Assembly: GCA_963824805.1 (NCBI GenBank)
Contig: CAWGQZ010000087.1
Span: 1 to 64,000, forward strand
DNA: 64,000 nt
DNA from: DATBAT01 sp963824805
Lineage (GTDB): Bacteria > Acidobacteriota > Terriglobia > Terriglobales > Acidobacteriaceae
Direction of reading: 5' to 3'
Of the stretch, positions 46,360-56,495 are shown piece by piece; position 1 is the first letter of the stretch, and every line of letters starts with the position of its first letter. Both the position numbers and the translations under genes were made by a program. Below the pieces are notes generated by a model. It did not search any database. It had not been told where the DNA came from and saw nothing but the letters and a program-made list of their open reading frames with translations.

Positions 46360-47787
46360 ATGATCGGCGAGACCATATCCCACTACCGCATTCTCAGTAA
46401 GCTTGGAGGCGGCGGTATGGGAGTGATTTATGAAGCCGAAGACATCCGGCTCGGCCGCCGCGTGGCGCTGAAATTTATTCCCGACAATTTGGCCGGCGAC
46501 CGGAATGCCCTGGAGCGATTTGAACGCGAGGCGCGTGCCGCATCACAGCTCGCCCATCCCAATATCTGCACCATTCACGACATCGAGGACAACAACGGCC
46601 ATCCCTTCCTGGTGATGGAAAAGCTTGAGGGCGAAAGCCTGAAGCAAAAGATTCACCACCAACCTCTCGATATCAAGCAAGTTCTCGAAATTGGCGTGCA
46701 AGTTGCCAGCGCTCTTGAAGCTTCCCATGCCAAGGGCATCATTCATCGCGACGTGAAGCCGGGGAACATTTTCCTCACTACGAATGGCCCGGTAAAGGTT
46801 CTCGATTTCGGCTTGGCCAAGCTGCCCCGCAATCACGCGCTTGGCACCAGCGAGGACACTCCAACCGACGATTCGCTGACCGCCGCCGACGTGGTTCCGG
46901 GGACGGCGATCTATATGTCGCCTGAGCAGGCGCGTAGCGAACAGCTTGATCCGCGCTCCGATTTGTTTTCATTCGGCGTTGTGCTCTATGAAATGGCCAC
47001 CGGCAGAAAGCCGTTTCATGGCAAGAACACGGTGACCACCTTGAGTGCGGTGTTGCGCGATAAGCCCAAGTCGCCGGCGGAAGTGAATCCGAAGATTCCC
47101 GCCGAGCTGGTTGGAATTATCGGCAAGGCGATGCAGAAGAACCGCCGCTATCGGTATCAGAATGCCACCGCCATCAAGGCTGACCTGCAGCTACTGCAGA
47201 AGAAGATCGAGGGTGGCGTTCCGATGCCTTCTCATAGCCGCTTGCGGTTCTCTACCGATACATTTCAGGGGTCCCACCGGCGATTGAGGATAGGGTTGGT
47301 GATGGTAAGTGCGCTGCTACTGACGCTGGTGATATCCGGTATCGTGTGGTGGCTTCGCCATCCGGAGGGCCCGCCGCCTGCAAATAGCATCGCCGTTCTG
47401 CCGCTGACCAATATCAATCACGACCCGAAGATCGATAACTTCCGCTTTGCCTTGGCCGATGCCATGTCGCGGTCACTGACCACAGTTTCCTCCTTGGCGG
47501 TTCGCCCAGCGTCGGAAACTCAGCGATATTCGGGTCAGGAAGTGAATCTGCGAAAAGCCGCTGGAGAGTTGAGGGCTGCAGTCGTGGTGACTGGCCACTT
47601 CATAGCCCAGGGCGAGCGGTTGACCATCACGCTGGAGGCGATAGATGTCGAGAAAAACACCGTGATCTGGCAGAGTACTGTGCCCTCGATCACCGACAAT
47701 CTGGCGATTACTCAAGCGCAGGTGGTGGCGCAAATGCGCCAAGGGCTGCTACCCGCGCTCGGCGTCAGTACGTCCAAGAAGAGATAA
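46360..47787 (+). CDS. Membrane Ser/Thr protein kinase with TolB-like extracytoplasmic domain
   Basis: 475 residues. The kinase domain is at about 8-275: GGGGMGVIYEAED glycine loop, catalytic Lys38 in VALKF, HRDVKPGN (Asp131), DFGLAK and GTAIYMSPEQA. A single membrane helix follows near residues 310-333 (GLVMVSALLLTLVISGIVWW). The C-terminal part begins NSIAVLPLTNINHD and resembles TolB N-terminal-type sensor domains common in PknB-like kinases of this phylum. It probably signals across the inner membrane. No substrate is indicated. Confidence 0.94.
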   Translation: MIGETISHYRILSKLGGGGMGVIYEAEDIRLGRRVALKFIPDNLAGDRNALERFEREARAASQLAHPNICTIHDIEDNNGHPFLVMEKLEGESLKQKIHHQPLDIKQVLEIGVQVASALEASHAKGIIHRDVKPGNIFLTTNGPVKVLDFGLAKLPRNHALGTSEDTPTDDSLTAADVVPGTAIYMSPEQARSEQLDPRSDLFSFGVVLYEMATGRKPFHGKNTVTTLSAVLRDKPKSPAEVNPKIPAELVGIIGKAMQKNRRYRYQNATAIKADLQLLQKKIEGGVPMPSHSRLRFSTDTFQGSHRRLRIGLVMVSALLLTLVISGIVWWLRHPEGPPPANSIAVLPLTNINHDPKIDNFRFALADAMSRSLTTVSSLAVRPASETQRYSGQEVNLRKAAGELRAAVVVTGHFIAQGERLTITLEAIDVEKNTVIWQSTVPSITDNLAITQAQVVAQMRQGLLPALGVSTSKKR

Positions 47788-47838
47788 GCGGCGGGTTCAG
47801 GCATACTAGAGCCAGATCACTCTTAACCTTTCGGAAAA

Positions 47839-50589
47839 ATGTTGCTTCCTATCTCGCACGCCCCAAATCTGATATCCATGCAAACTCCCAAACCTGATTT
47901 CCATGGCAAAAGCCGGATCCGCGCCTTTGTCGTGGTCTCTTGCATTCTTTTGGCCGCATCCTTTGCGCTGACCCAGAGCAAACTCACCAGTCCGGTCGAC
48001 TCTCTGCCGCCGGATTCGGGCACAGCGGGCCTGAAGCAGATGCTTCTGCGGTTGCATACCACGGCCCGGATGCTGCAAACCACCGCCCACCCTGATGACG
48101 AGGATGGCGGCATGTTGACCCTGGAGTCACGAGGTAAAGGCGTCACGGTAACTCTGATGACGCTGAATCGGGGCGAAGGCGGCCAGAACAAGATCGGCAG
48201 CAACCTGTTCGATGTGTTGGGAGTTCTTCGCGCCCTGGAGTTGACCGCATCCGACCAGCATTACGGCGTCGAACAGCGGTTTTCGCGCGTCGCTGATTTC
48301 GGTTATTCCAAGAATCCTGAAGAAACTTTTCAGAAATGGCAAGGCCACGACATCCCACTGGGCGACATGGTCCGCGTAATTCGCACCTTTCGTCCCGACG
48401 TTTTGGTCGCGCGCTTTTCAGGCACGCCGCGCGATGGGCACGGCCATCACGAGGCATCGGGTCTGCTGACCATGGAAGCATTCCACGCGGCAGCCGATCC
48501 GAATCGGTTCCCCGAGCAGGTCAAAGAGGGCCTGCTTCCATGGCAGCCGAAAAAGTTGTACATCGGCAACGTTTGCGGCTTCATGGCATCTTCCTGCGCC
48601 GATGAAAACTACACGGTGAAGTTAAACACCGGCGAGGTGAACGCGGCGCTGGGCATGTCCTACATTCAATTTGCCGTCGAGGGTTTACGCCATCAGTTGT
48701 CGCAGGGTGCGGGTGGTTGGTCGGTTGATGCGGGACCGCACTACGCTTACTACAAGCTAACCGATACCGCGGCCGGCAAGCCTGATCAAAAGACTCACGA
48801 GAAGGACTTCTTTGACGGAATCGATACCACTTTGCCAGGACTGTCCTCGCGCTTGGGGGGTGAAGAGAAGAAGGTTGCATTCCTGCGGCCCGGTCTAACC
48901 GAGGTTGCGAAACAGATTGAGGAAGCAACAGCGAGAAGCGGAACCGACCCAGCCGGTGCCGCTGCACCGCTGTCTTCTGCCGCCGAAGAGTTAGGGAGCT
49001 TGATTCGTCGCGTCGAAGCTGCCGGCATCAGTGCACAGGCGAAAGCGGAACTCTTACAGCGTTTACGCGAGAAGCGTCAGCAGGCCGAAGACGCGTTGAA
49101 TCTTGCCGCCGGAATGTCGCTGGAGGCGAACGCGATAATCCCTAACGACGGATCGGCCGCCGTTTCTCCCGGACAGAAATTAGAGGTTAAGGTCAAACTG
49201 CACAATGGGGCGGTGTTCCCGATCGTCGTCAAAGAGGTAGCGCTGGAAGGGTTTGAAAACTGGGCACATGAACTCACCAACAAGAAAGAAACCCGGATCG
49301 AACCGGGTAAAGATTTTTCCTTATCATTCGCGGTGCAGGCCCCTTGGACCGCCGCCTATACGCGTCCCTACTGGCACCGGAACAATCCCGAAGAAGACGC
49401 AATCAACACCATCGATGACCTGAAATACGTCACGCTTCCCTTCCCACCGTCGCCCTTTCACGTTCGCGCAAACTATTCCAGCAAGGAACATGTTCAGGGA
49501 CAGATAAGCGCTCCGCTCATGGTTTTGATTGCCGACAAGGATTTCAGGTCCAAGCGCGCGCTGGCCGTGGCCCCCATCTTCTCGGTGATGCTTGATCCCG
49601 GTGAACAGGTGATCCCAGCCGACACCGCCGCAGCCCGCGCGGTTAGCGTCGAGGTAAGCAGCAATCTAGATGGAGCACCGAGAGGAACACTGCACCTGGA
49701 AGCCCCTGCAGGCTGGCTCGTGGATCCCCCAACTATCCCGGTAAATCTTCCGCAGCGCGGAGACAAACAAGAGTTTGAATTCAAGGTGGTTCCTTCCACG
49801 CTGCAGGAAGGCAAGACCCAGATTCGCGCGGTGCTCGATGCTGGCGGCAAGAGCTATAGCGAAGGCTACAGCACGGTCAGCCGTGAAGACCTCGACACGT
49901 TCTACTACTACCAGCCAGCCACGCAGCGCGTCAGCATAGTCAACGTGAAAACGCCGAAGGATTTGAAGGTTGGCTATGTCATGGGTGCGGGAGATGAAAT
50001 TCCGACGGTGCTGAAGCAAGTCGGCATCGACGTCACCCAAATCTCCGCCGACAAGCTGGCCAGCGAGGATTTGCGCCGCTACGGAACCATAGTCCTGGGA
50101 ATTCGCGCCTATGACACGCAAAAGGAAGTTGCTGTCAACAATAAGAGGTTGCTCGATTTCGTTTCTGGTGGCGGCACGTTGGTGGCGCAGTACAACGCGA
50201 GCGTCGGCGATTTCAACAGCGGACACTTTACACCGTTTCCGGCACAGCTCAGCCGGGCTCGTGTTTCGGTCGAGGAGGCTCCGGTCGAGATCCTTGCTCC
50301 CGACGATAGCGTCTTCCGCTTTCCTAACCAGATTACGCAAGCCGATTTCAACGGTTGGGTACAGGAGCGCGGGCTCTATTTCATGGACTCCTGGGACGAC
50401 CATTACAAGCCGTTGTTGTCGTCACACGATCCCGGCGAGCCTCCGCAGAAGGGCGGCTTGATCCGGGCACAGTTCGGCAAAGGAATTTACATCTATGCCG
50501 GATACGCTTTCTTCCGTCAGCTGCCCGCGGGTGTTCCCGGAGCCATCCGGCTCTATGTGAATTTGCTCAATGCTGGGCACGAAAAATAG
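47839..50589 (+). CDS. Large exported PIG-L/LmbE-type deacetylase with C-terminal ThuA-like region
   Basis: 916 residues from ATG 47839 (ATG 47878 is an alternative). An N-terminal membrane or signal helix (FVVVSCILLAASFAL) precedes the PIG-L domain with AHPDDEDG and DGHGHHEASG, the zinc-binding motifs of N-acetyl-sugar deacetylases. The middle is beta-rich (possible NPCBM-like module), and the last 200 residues resemble a glutamine-amidotransferase/ThuA-like fold. The domain set suggests periplasmic carbohydrate deacetylation. The exact substrate is unknown. Confidence 0.88.
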   Translation: MLLPISHAPNLISMQTPKPDFHGKSRIRAFVVVSCILLAASFALTQSKLTSPVDSLPPDSGTAGLKQMLLRLHTTARMLQTTAHPDDEDGGMLTLESRGKGVTVTLMTLNRGEGGQNKIGSNLFDVLGVLRALELTASDQHYGVEQRFSRVADFGYSKNPEETFQKWQGHDIPLGDMVRVIRTFRPDVLVARFSGTPRDGHGHHEASGLLTMEAFHAAADPNRFPEQVKEGLLPWQPKKLYIGNVCGFMASSCADENYTVKLNTGEVNAALGMSYIQFAVEGLRHQLSQGAGGWSVDAGPHYAYYKLTDTAAGKPDQKTHEKDFFDGIDTTLPGLSSRLGGEEKKVAFLRPGLTEVAKQIEEATARSGTDPAGAAAPLSSAAEELGSLIRRVEAAGISAQAKAELLQRLREKRQQAEDALNLAAGMSLEANAIIPNDGSAAVSPGQKLEVKVKLHNGAVFPIVVKEVALEGFENWAHELTNKKETRIEPGKDFSLSFAVQAPWTAAYTRPYWHRNNPEEDAINTIDDLKYVTLPFPPSPFHVRANYSSKEHVQGQISAPLMVLIADKDFRSKRALAVAPIFSVMLDPGEQVIPADTAAARAVSVEVSSNLDGAPRGTLHLEAPAGWLVDPPTIPVNLPQRGDKQEFEFKVVPSTLQEGKTQIRAVLDAGGKSYSEGYSTVSREDLDTFYYYQPATQRVSIVNVKTPKDLKVGYVMGAGDEIPTVLKQVGIDVTQISADKLASEDLRRYGTIVLGIRAYDTQKEVAVNNKRLLDFVSGGGTLVAQYNASVGDFNSGHFTPFPAQLSRARVSVEEAPVEILAPDDSVFRFPNQITQADFNGWVQERGLYFMDSWDDHYKPLLSSHDPGEPPQKGGLIRAQFGKGIYIYAGYAFFRQLPAGVPGAIRLYVNLLNAGHEK

Positions 50590-50670
50590 TTCGCGATTCG
50601 GATTTCCCATGCATCTGTTTTGAAAGTTTAGTTTAGTTTTCAGTTGCCAGCTCTCAGCCTCCAGCTTCCG

Positions 50671-52149
50671 ATGGATGATTCGCCAAAACCGGGGCAGCCC
50701 TTGATCCGCGGTATCGGATTGAGTAGTGCAACCGCGCTCAATATGATCGACATGATCGGGGTTGGACCGTTCATCACCATCCCGTTGATGTTGAGCGCTA
50801 TGGGCGGCCCCCAGGCCATGCTGGGATGGATTCTCGGCGCCGTGTTCGCCATTTGCGATGGCCTGGTGTGGGCGGAACTGGGCGCGGCAATGCCTGGCTC
50901 CGGTGGATCTTACCGTTACCTCAAAGAAATTTACGGCCCCAGAGGCGCTGGTCGGCTGATCTCATTCCTGTTTATCTGGCAACTCTCCTTCAGCGCGCCG
51001 CTATCGATTGCATCTGGCGCAATCGGGCTGGCAGGTTACGCTGCTTATCTATGGCCCGGACTGGAAGCCCAATACACGGTTCACAACTGGAGTCTCGCCG
51101 TGCCGCTGCTCGGCACCCTGCAAGTGGGATGGCTGGTTTCGGGTGGAACTTTTCTGGCGATTGCGATCGTTGTGCTGGCCACGCTTCTGCTGTATCGGAA
51201 AATCACCAGCATTGGATGGATGTCGAAAGTTCTGCTGGGCGGAGTAGTGGGAACCATTAGCTGGATCATCATCGCCGGGCTAACCCACTTCAACCCGGCG
51301 CGCGCCTTTGATTTCCCCGCAGGAGCCTTCACGCTATCCCACAATTTCTTTCTCGGCCTGGGCTCCGCCATGCTGGTCGCCACCTACGACTATTGGGGTT
51401 ATTACAACGTCTGTTTTCTGGGCGACGAGGTCAAGGAACCGGCGAAGAATATCCCCCGCGCGCTGCTGCTATCCATTCTGCTGGTGGGATGTCTATACGT
51501 GGTAATGAACGTAAGCATTCTGGGCGTGGTGCCCTGGCGGGATCTAGTGGTATCGGGCCATTCCAATCGAGGGCTGTACGTAGTTTCTATTTTCATGGAA
51601 AGGATTTACGGATCCTGGGCCGCGAACCTGGCGACGGGTCTCGTGATGTGGACGGCCTTCGCTTCAGTCTTCTCTCTGATGCTGGGTTATTCACGGGTAC
51701 CTTATGCGGCAGCATTGGACGGCAACTATTTTCGGGCGTTTGCCAAAATTCATCCCCAACATCGCTTTCCCTATGTTTCATTGCTCGCGCTGGGAGTGGT
51801 AGCGGCACTGTTTTGTTTTCTGTCGTTAGCTGACGTGATCGCAGCTCTCGTGGTTATTCGCATCACATTACAATTTCTGGTGCAGGCGATTGGATTGATC
51901 GTACTGCGCATCCACCGCCCGGAATTGCCTCGTCCTTTTCGCATGTGGTTTTACCCTGTACCGGCCCTGCTGGCGTCGATTGGATTCATCTACGTGCTCA
52001 TCTACCGCACCAACTCCATGAAGCAGATTCGCTACGCGCTTGTGATCCTGATTACCGGCATCATCATTTACATGCTGCGGGCTTGGCGCAATCGTGAATG
52101 GCCGTTTAATTCATTTGCTGTCGCTTTACCGGAGGCCTCTGCTGACTGA
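50671..52149 (+). CDS. Amino acid permease (APC superfamily)
   Basis: 492 residues from ATG 50671 (an in-frame TTG at 50644 is possible). About 12 membrane helices are predicted. The APC signature is near the N-terminus (GVGPFITIPLMLSAMGGPQAML and GAAMPGSGGSYRYLKEIYG). The family exchanges or symports amino acids or polyamines, and the substrate cannot be deduced. It is followed directly by the MFS transporter gene (ATG 52151, 1 base after this stop). Confidence 0.92.
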   Translation: MDDSPKPGQPLIRGIGLSSATALNMIDMIGVGPFITIPLMLSAMGGPQAMLGWILGAVFAICDGLVWAELGAAMPGSGGSYRYLKEIYGPRGAGRLISFLFIWQLSFSAPLSIASGAIGLAGYAAYLWPGLEAQYTVHNWSLAVPLLGTLQVGWLVSGGTFLAIAIVVLATLLLYRKITSIGWMSKVLLGGVVGTISWIIIAGLTHFNPARAFDFPAGAFTLSHNFFLGLGSAMLVATYDYWGYYNVCFLGDEVKEPAKNIPRALLLSILLVGCLYVVMNVSILGVVPWRDLVVSGHSNRGLYVVSIFMERIYGSWAANLATGLVMWTAFASVFSLMLGYSRVPYAAALDGNYFRAFAKIHPQHRFPYVSLLALGVVAALFCFLSLADVIAALVVIRITLQFLVQAIGLIVLRIHRPELPRPFRMWFYPVPALLASIGFIYVLIYRTNSMKQIRYALVILITGIIIYMLRAWRNREWPFNSFAVALPEASAD

Positions 52150-52150
52150 C

Positions 52151-53398
52151 ATGGCTTCCTCCAGCAAATCCGTACCACAGAATTCCGCATGGGAACCGCT
52201 CAGTGAGCCTCTGTTCCGATCCCTGTGGATTGCGGCGGTAATTTCCTACACGGGTACCTGGATGCAGAACGTCGGCGCCGGATGGCTGATGACCCAGCTC
52301 ACCATGTCGCCGCTGATGATCAGCCTGGTGCAAGCCGCAAGCACGGTGCCGGTTTTTCTGGTGATCCTGCCGGCAGGCGCGCTGGCGGATTTGGTTGACC
52401 GGAGGCGGTTCCTGCTGATCACGCAAGGCTGGATGGTCGTAGCTGCAGCCACTCTGGGCCTGCTCACCATGTTCGGCCACGTCACTCCATGGATCCTGCT
52501 CGGCTTCACTTTCGTCCTGGGCCTCGGCGCGGTGATGAACGATCCCGCGTGGCAGGCGATCACGCCCGAGATTGTCTCGACGCGATGCCACGCTCCTGCC
52601 GTGGCTCTGAATTCCGTTGGCTTCAACGTAGCCCGTGCCGTTGGCCCGGCGCTGGGTGGATTGGTAATCGCCGCCGCAGGGTCTGCAGTTGCATTCCTGT
52701 TGAATGCAGCTTCTTTCTTCGGCGTAATCTTCTTCTTATATCGTTGGAAACGACCCCACTTCGAGCAGGTGGAGAAGGGCCGCATGTGGGACGCGCTGCG
52801 CGCCGGCATCCGCTACATGCGAGGCGACGCCTTGGTGCGCTGCATACTGATCCGCACCGGGGCCTTCAGTCTCGCAGCTAGTTCCCTGTTAGCGCTCCTG
52901 CCGCTGCTGGCCCGTCCTTATGGAGCAAGTGGATTTGGACTGCTTCTCGGCTCCTTTGGACTAGGAGCCTTGTCTGGAGCCGCTCTGCTTCCCAGGCTGC
53001 GCTTGCGGTTCTCCGTGGATGGCGTGGTCGCGTTGGCGATTCTGCTCTTCGCAGCCATGACATTCGCCTCCGGACAAGCACAGAGTTTCGGTTGGCTCTG
53101 TCTAATCTTATTTGCCAGCGGCATTGGCTGGATCGCAATTCTTGCGTGCCTCAACATTGCGGCCCAGACCATGTCGCCTTCGTGGCTGCGGGCACGAGCA
53201 CTTTCCATGTACCTGCTGGTGCTTCAGGGTGGAATGGCATTGGGTAGCGCAGCCTGGGGCGAGTTAGCCACCAAAGTGGGCGTGCCCAACGCTTTGTTGG
53301 CATCGTCCATTGCGTTGGTGCTTGGACTTTTCACAGTTCGACGCTACCGGCTTACCGCCAGGGACTTACAATTGGCGCCAGCGGTGGTGCGTGATTAA
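52151..53398 (+). CDS. MFS transporter (EntS-like, MFS_3)
   Basis: 415 residues from ATG 52151, which follows the permease stop by one base. A longer in-frame start at 52094 lies inside that gene. Twelve helices are predicted, with the EntS/MFS_3 signatures SYTGTWMQNVGAGWLM, LPAGALADLVDRRRFLL (loop 2-3 motif) and WQAITPEIV. EntS-type proteins export small molecules such as siderophores, but other exporters share the fold. It is co-transcribed with the APC gene. Confidence 0.9.
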   Translation: MASSSKSVPQNSAWEPLSEPLFRSLWIAAVISYTGTWMQNVGAGWLMTQLTMSPLMISLVQAASTVPVFLVILPAGALADLVDRRRFLLITQGWMVVAAATLGLLTMFGHVTPWILLGFTFVLGLGAVMNDPAWQAITPEIVSTRCHAPAVALNSVGFNVARAVGPALGGLVIAAAGSAVAFLLNAASFFGVIFFLYRWKRPHFEQVEKGRMWDALRAGIRYMRGDALVRCILIRTGAFSLAASSLLALLPLLARPYGASGFGLLLGSFGLGALSGAALLPRLRLRFSVDGVVALAILLFAAMTFASGQAQSFGWLCLILFASGIGWIAILACLNIAAQTMSPSWLRARALSMYLLVLQGGMALGSAAWGELATKVGVPNALLASSIALVLGLFTVRRYRLTARDLQLAPAVVRD

Positions 53399-53431
53399 TT
53401 TCGGGTCACAAATAAAAAGGAGAAATCAAGA

Positions 53432-53980
53432 ATGAAGAAGGTAAATTGGTTGCTAGGGGCAGCACTTCTGTTGGCTTGTTGTTCGGTGGCTTCGGCGAAA
53501 GACGGGACCATCGCTACCGTGCTCGACAAAAACCTCGGAAACGTGGAGAAAGAATTTGTTTCGGCAGCCGAAGCGATGCCGGAAGAAAAATACACATTCG
53601 CTCCAACCGAGGGCGAGTTCAAGGGGGTACGCAGCTTCGCCGCCCAGGTGAAGCACGTCGCAGCGGTCAATTATGTGATTGCCGCAGCAGTTCTGGGCGA
53701 GAAGCCTCCCGTCGACACCGGCGAGGAAGCAGGCCCCGCGTCGATGACCAGCAAAGCGGACATCGTGAAGTTCCTGAAAGATTCGTTTGCCTATGCCCAC
53801 AAGGCAACGACTTCATTCAGTGATGCGGATGCAGTGAAGATGGGGCCCAATCCCTTTGGCAAAGACCAGGTGCCCCGAATGGCAGTGGCCTCATGGATTA
53901 CCCCCCACTGCTTCGATCATTACGGCCAAATGGTGGTCTACCTGCGGATGAATGGAATCGTGCCTCCGGCTAGCCGCTAA
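53432..53980 (+). CDS. DinB family protein with signal peptide
   Basis: 182 residues. A clear signal peptide (KVNWLLGAALLLACCSVASA) precedes the mature part, so this DinB-fold protein is exported to the periplasm, unlike most members. His ligands appear in AAQVKHVAAVNYV and in WITPHCFDHYGQMVVYLRM. AAAGGAG lies upstream of the ATG. It ends 16 bases before a long hairpin and is convergent with thrB. Confidence 0.88.
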   Translation: MKKVNWLLGAALLLACCSVASAKDGTIATVLDKNLGNVEKEFVSAAEAMPEEKYTFAPTEGEFKGVRSFAAQVKHVAAVNYVIAAAVLGEKPPVDTGEEAGPASMTSKADIVKFLKDSFAYAHKATTSFSDADAVKMGPNPFGKDQVPRMAVASWITPHCFDHYGQMVVYLRMNGIVPPASR

Positions 53981-53995
53981 CGCAACGGACTGCGC

Positions 53996-54040
53996 GGATC
54001 TTCACGGATAAATCTAAACCGGGTTTATCTGTGGAGATCC
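53996..54040. repeat. Long imperfect hairpin between convergent genes
   Basis: GGATCT-t-CAC-g-GATAAA pairs with TTTATC-t-GTG-g-AGATCC across a 13-base loop. It separates the exported DinB gene (plus) from thrB (minus) and could act as a bidirectional terminator, although no T tract follows. It resembles dispersed elements with a GGATT/AATCC-type pattern. Confidence 0.6.
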
Positions 54041-54046
54041 GTAAGA

Positions 54047-54979
54047 TCAGTGGCTGGCGTTGCCGCCCTGGCCGGTGATCGAGGTAGCAATCAACTCCGC
54101 AGTGAGTTTGTGCTTTCGCAGGTGTTCGGCAACAGCCGTCTTTGCGCGGATGGCCTGAGCCTTGGGATCCAGAAAAATCAAGACCGACGGCCCGGCGCCG
54201 CTGAGTGCCACGCCAAAAATCCCCACCGTCCCCGTCAGTTTCTCGATCGACGGTAATAGAGGGCAAAGCGATGCCCGGTAAGGCTGGTGGATTCGATCGC
54301 CGAGTGCCGATGTCAGCAGGTCTCCCCGTCCCTGCACAAAAGCCGCCAGCAGCAGCATGGAATTTTGAATATTGGTCACGGCGTCGTCACGCGAATATTG
54401 TTCAGGCAAAACCTTGCGGGCCTCTTCGGTAGAGAGTGGATGGTTGGGAATAGCCAGCAGCAACGGCCAATTCCCTTTGGGTTTTACCCTTGCTACCAGT
54501 GCCTCGTGCTCGCCTGACATCTTGGCGACCGTCAATCCGCCCATCCAGCAGGCCGACGCGTTGTCCGGATGATGTTCCAGCCGCGATGCCTCTCCAACGA
54601 TACGGCTGTCAGGCCATTTCAGCCCGCCGAAGTGCACGGCCAAAGCGATTCCCGCCAACCGGGCCGCAGCAGATGATCCGCATCCCTTACCGATTGGAAT
54701 TTGATTATCGATAGTCAGCGCCAGGGGCTGCGCCGCTTGACCTTCCCCATCGAGCACATCACGATAGGTATCTAAGATGAGATGCTTCTCGATCCTGCCG
54801 CAAATCTCCGGATCGCGGCCACGAGCCTTAATCGAATATTCGTTGGTGATGCTGGCGCGAAGTTTTAAATGGAGGTCGAACGCCAATGCAGCCGCGTCAA
54901 ATGCGGGGCCCAGATTCGCCGAGGTCGCAGGGAGGCTGATTGCAAAAGCACTGGATTGCTTGGACTTTCGGCTGGGCAT
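54047..54979 (-). CDS. thrB: Homoserine kinase
   Basis: 310 residues, GHMP kinase family. The ATP-binding motif is PIGKGCGSSAAARLAGI, with the N-terminal SLPATSANLGPAFDAAALAF and a C-terminal GVALSGAGPSVLIF. It makes O-phosphohomoserine, the substrate of threonine synthase, encoded just upstream on the same strand. The start is 6 bases after the thrC stop. Confidence 0.95.
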   Translation of the reverse strand: MPSRKSKQSSAFAISLPATSANLGPAFDAAALAFDLHLKLRASITNEYSIKARGRDPEICGRIEKHLILDTYRDVLDGEGQAAQPLALTIDNQIPIGKGCGSSAAARLAGIALAVHFGGLKWPDSRIVGEASRLEHHPDNASACWMGGLTVAKMSGEHEALVARVKPKGNWPLLLAIPNHPLSTEEARKVLPEQYSRDDAVTNIQNSMLLLAAFVQGRGDLLTSALGDRIHQPYRASLCPLLPSIEKLTGTVGIFGVALSGAGPSVLIFLDPKAQAIRAKTAVAEHLRKHKLTAELIATSITGQGGNASH

Positions 54980-54985
54980 GGTGGC

Positions 54986-56337
54986 TTAGGACTTCTCGGC
55001 CTGTTCGAGCACACGAATCACGGCGTCAGCATTGGCATCGAGCACAATCGGAGCCCGCTGCCTGGTGGCAATAATTTCGGCTTGCTTGGCGTAAGGCGTG
55101 CCTTCAAACAAATCACCACGATGAAATTTGAGCGTGAAGTCGGGATCCTTGAGCAGGTGTCCGGTAAGCACCAGCACCACGGACTCATTCTGCTTCACGA
55201 ATCCCTGCTTCACTAGTTTCTTCAATCCTGCGAGCGTGACCGCCGAAGCGGGCTCGCAGCCAATGCCGTCTGCCCCGATCTCAGCTTTCGCAAGGGCAAT
55301 CTCGACTTCACTGACTTGCTCGACAGTGCCGCCGGTTTCTTCCAGCACGCGCACCGCTTTTTTCCATGATGCCGGATTACCAATCCGGATCGCGGTAGCC
55401 ATGGTGTCGGCGTGCACCGAAACCAATTCCTTGCCGCCCTTTTCACGTACCGTGCGCACCAGCGCGTTGGCCCCTTCTGCTTGTATCACCGAAATCTTTG
55501 GTAGACGCTTGATGAGGCCGAGTTCATGCATCTCCCGAACCGCTTTGCCCAGCGCAGACGAATTTCCTAAATTTCCGCCCGGAACAACAATGTGGTCGGG
55601 CGGTTCCCAATCGAATTGCTCCATTAGTTCAAAAGCGACGGTCTTTTGGCCTTCCAACCGGAAAGGGTTGATCGAATTCAGTAGATAGATCGGTTTGCGG
55701 CTGACGATGTCATTCAACACCTGCATGCAGCCATCAAAATCTGTGCGCACCTGGCAGGTAACGGCTCCATATTCCAGGGCCTGCGAAAGCTTGCTCCAGG
55801 AAATTTTGCCGTCGGGAATCAGCACCAGGCTCCGCATTCCCCCCGTGCCGCGTAAGCCGCCATAGAAGCGGAGGTGTTGCCGGTGGAGGCGCAAGCCACC
55901 CACTGGAACCCGTCTTTACGCGCAAACGACGACGCTACCGTCATGCCCGTATCTTTAAAGGATCCTGTGGGATTCATGCCTTGATGCTTGGCATAGAGCT
56001 GGTCAACCCCGGCAATCCGCGCGCATAGCGACAACTCGTAGAGGGGCGTGTTCCCCTCACGCAAAGTGATTGCGGGATGCGCTTCGTCCAGCGAGGGCAA
56101 AACCTCCCGGAAACGCCAGACTCCGCTTTGGTCAATAGGGAGATTCGAAGCTCGCCGCTCGCGCCAGAGAGACTTCAGACTTCCGGCCTCAAGATTCATC
56201 TGGTCGGCATTGGGAAATACAACCTCCAGCAAATTACCGCAGTTGGCGCAATTTAACCCCGAGTCCGCAACCGCGGTCACGGCACCACAGCCGACGCAGC
56301 GCAGTAAGGTATCGTCCACTTTGGAAACAGTAGGCAT
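54986..56337 (-). CDS. thrC: Threonine synthase, frameshifted
   Basis: The N-terminal frame (55819-56337) has a zinc-ribbon-like CVGCGAV/CANCGN start and the PLP lysine in MNPTGSFKDTG, and runs to ASMAAYAARG. The rest (54986 to about 55845) continues as MRSLVLIPDGKI. The frames meet at a run of six C on the plus strand (55839-55844), so a one-base homopolymer error is the simplest cause. The combined protein has about 450 residues and includes VVPGGNLGNSSA for PLP phosphate binding. It converts phosphohomoserine to threonine. It heads the thrC-thrB unit. Confidence 0.92.
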
Positions 56338-56495
56338 GGAGAATCAGGCAATCAGGATAGCAGAGGACGGGGTTGGCCGGTGGTTACGAAGATATTGTTC
56401 GGCAGACCCGATTCCCTCCGATTGCGACAATTTGCCCGCCGGGATGAAGATAAGATGAATCTGGAAAGAACACCCCAAGGAGACCCAGCTGCCCT

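Noticed and set aside
52106..52591. 161-residue minus-strand frame inside the MFS gene
   Set aside because: Antisense shadow of a well-supported membrane transporter; its composition is only that of reversed hydrophobic coding sequence.
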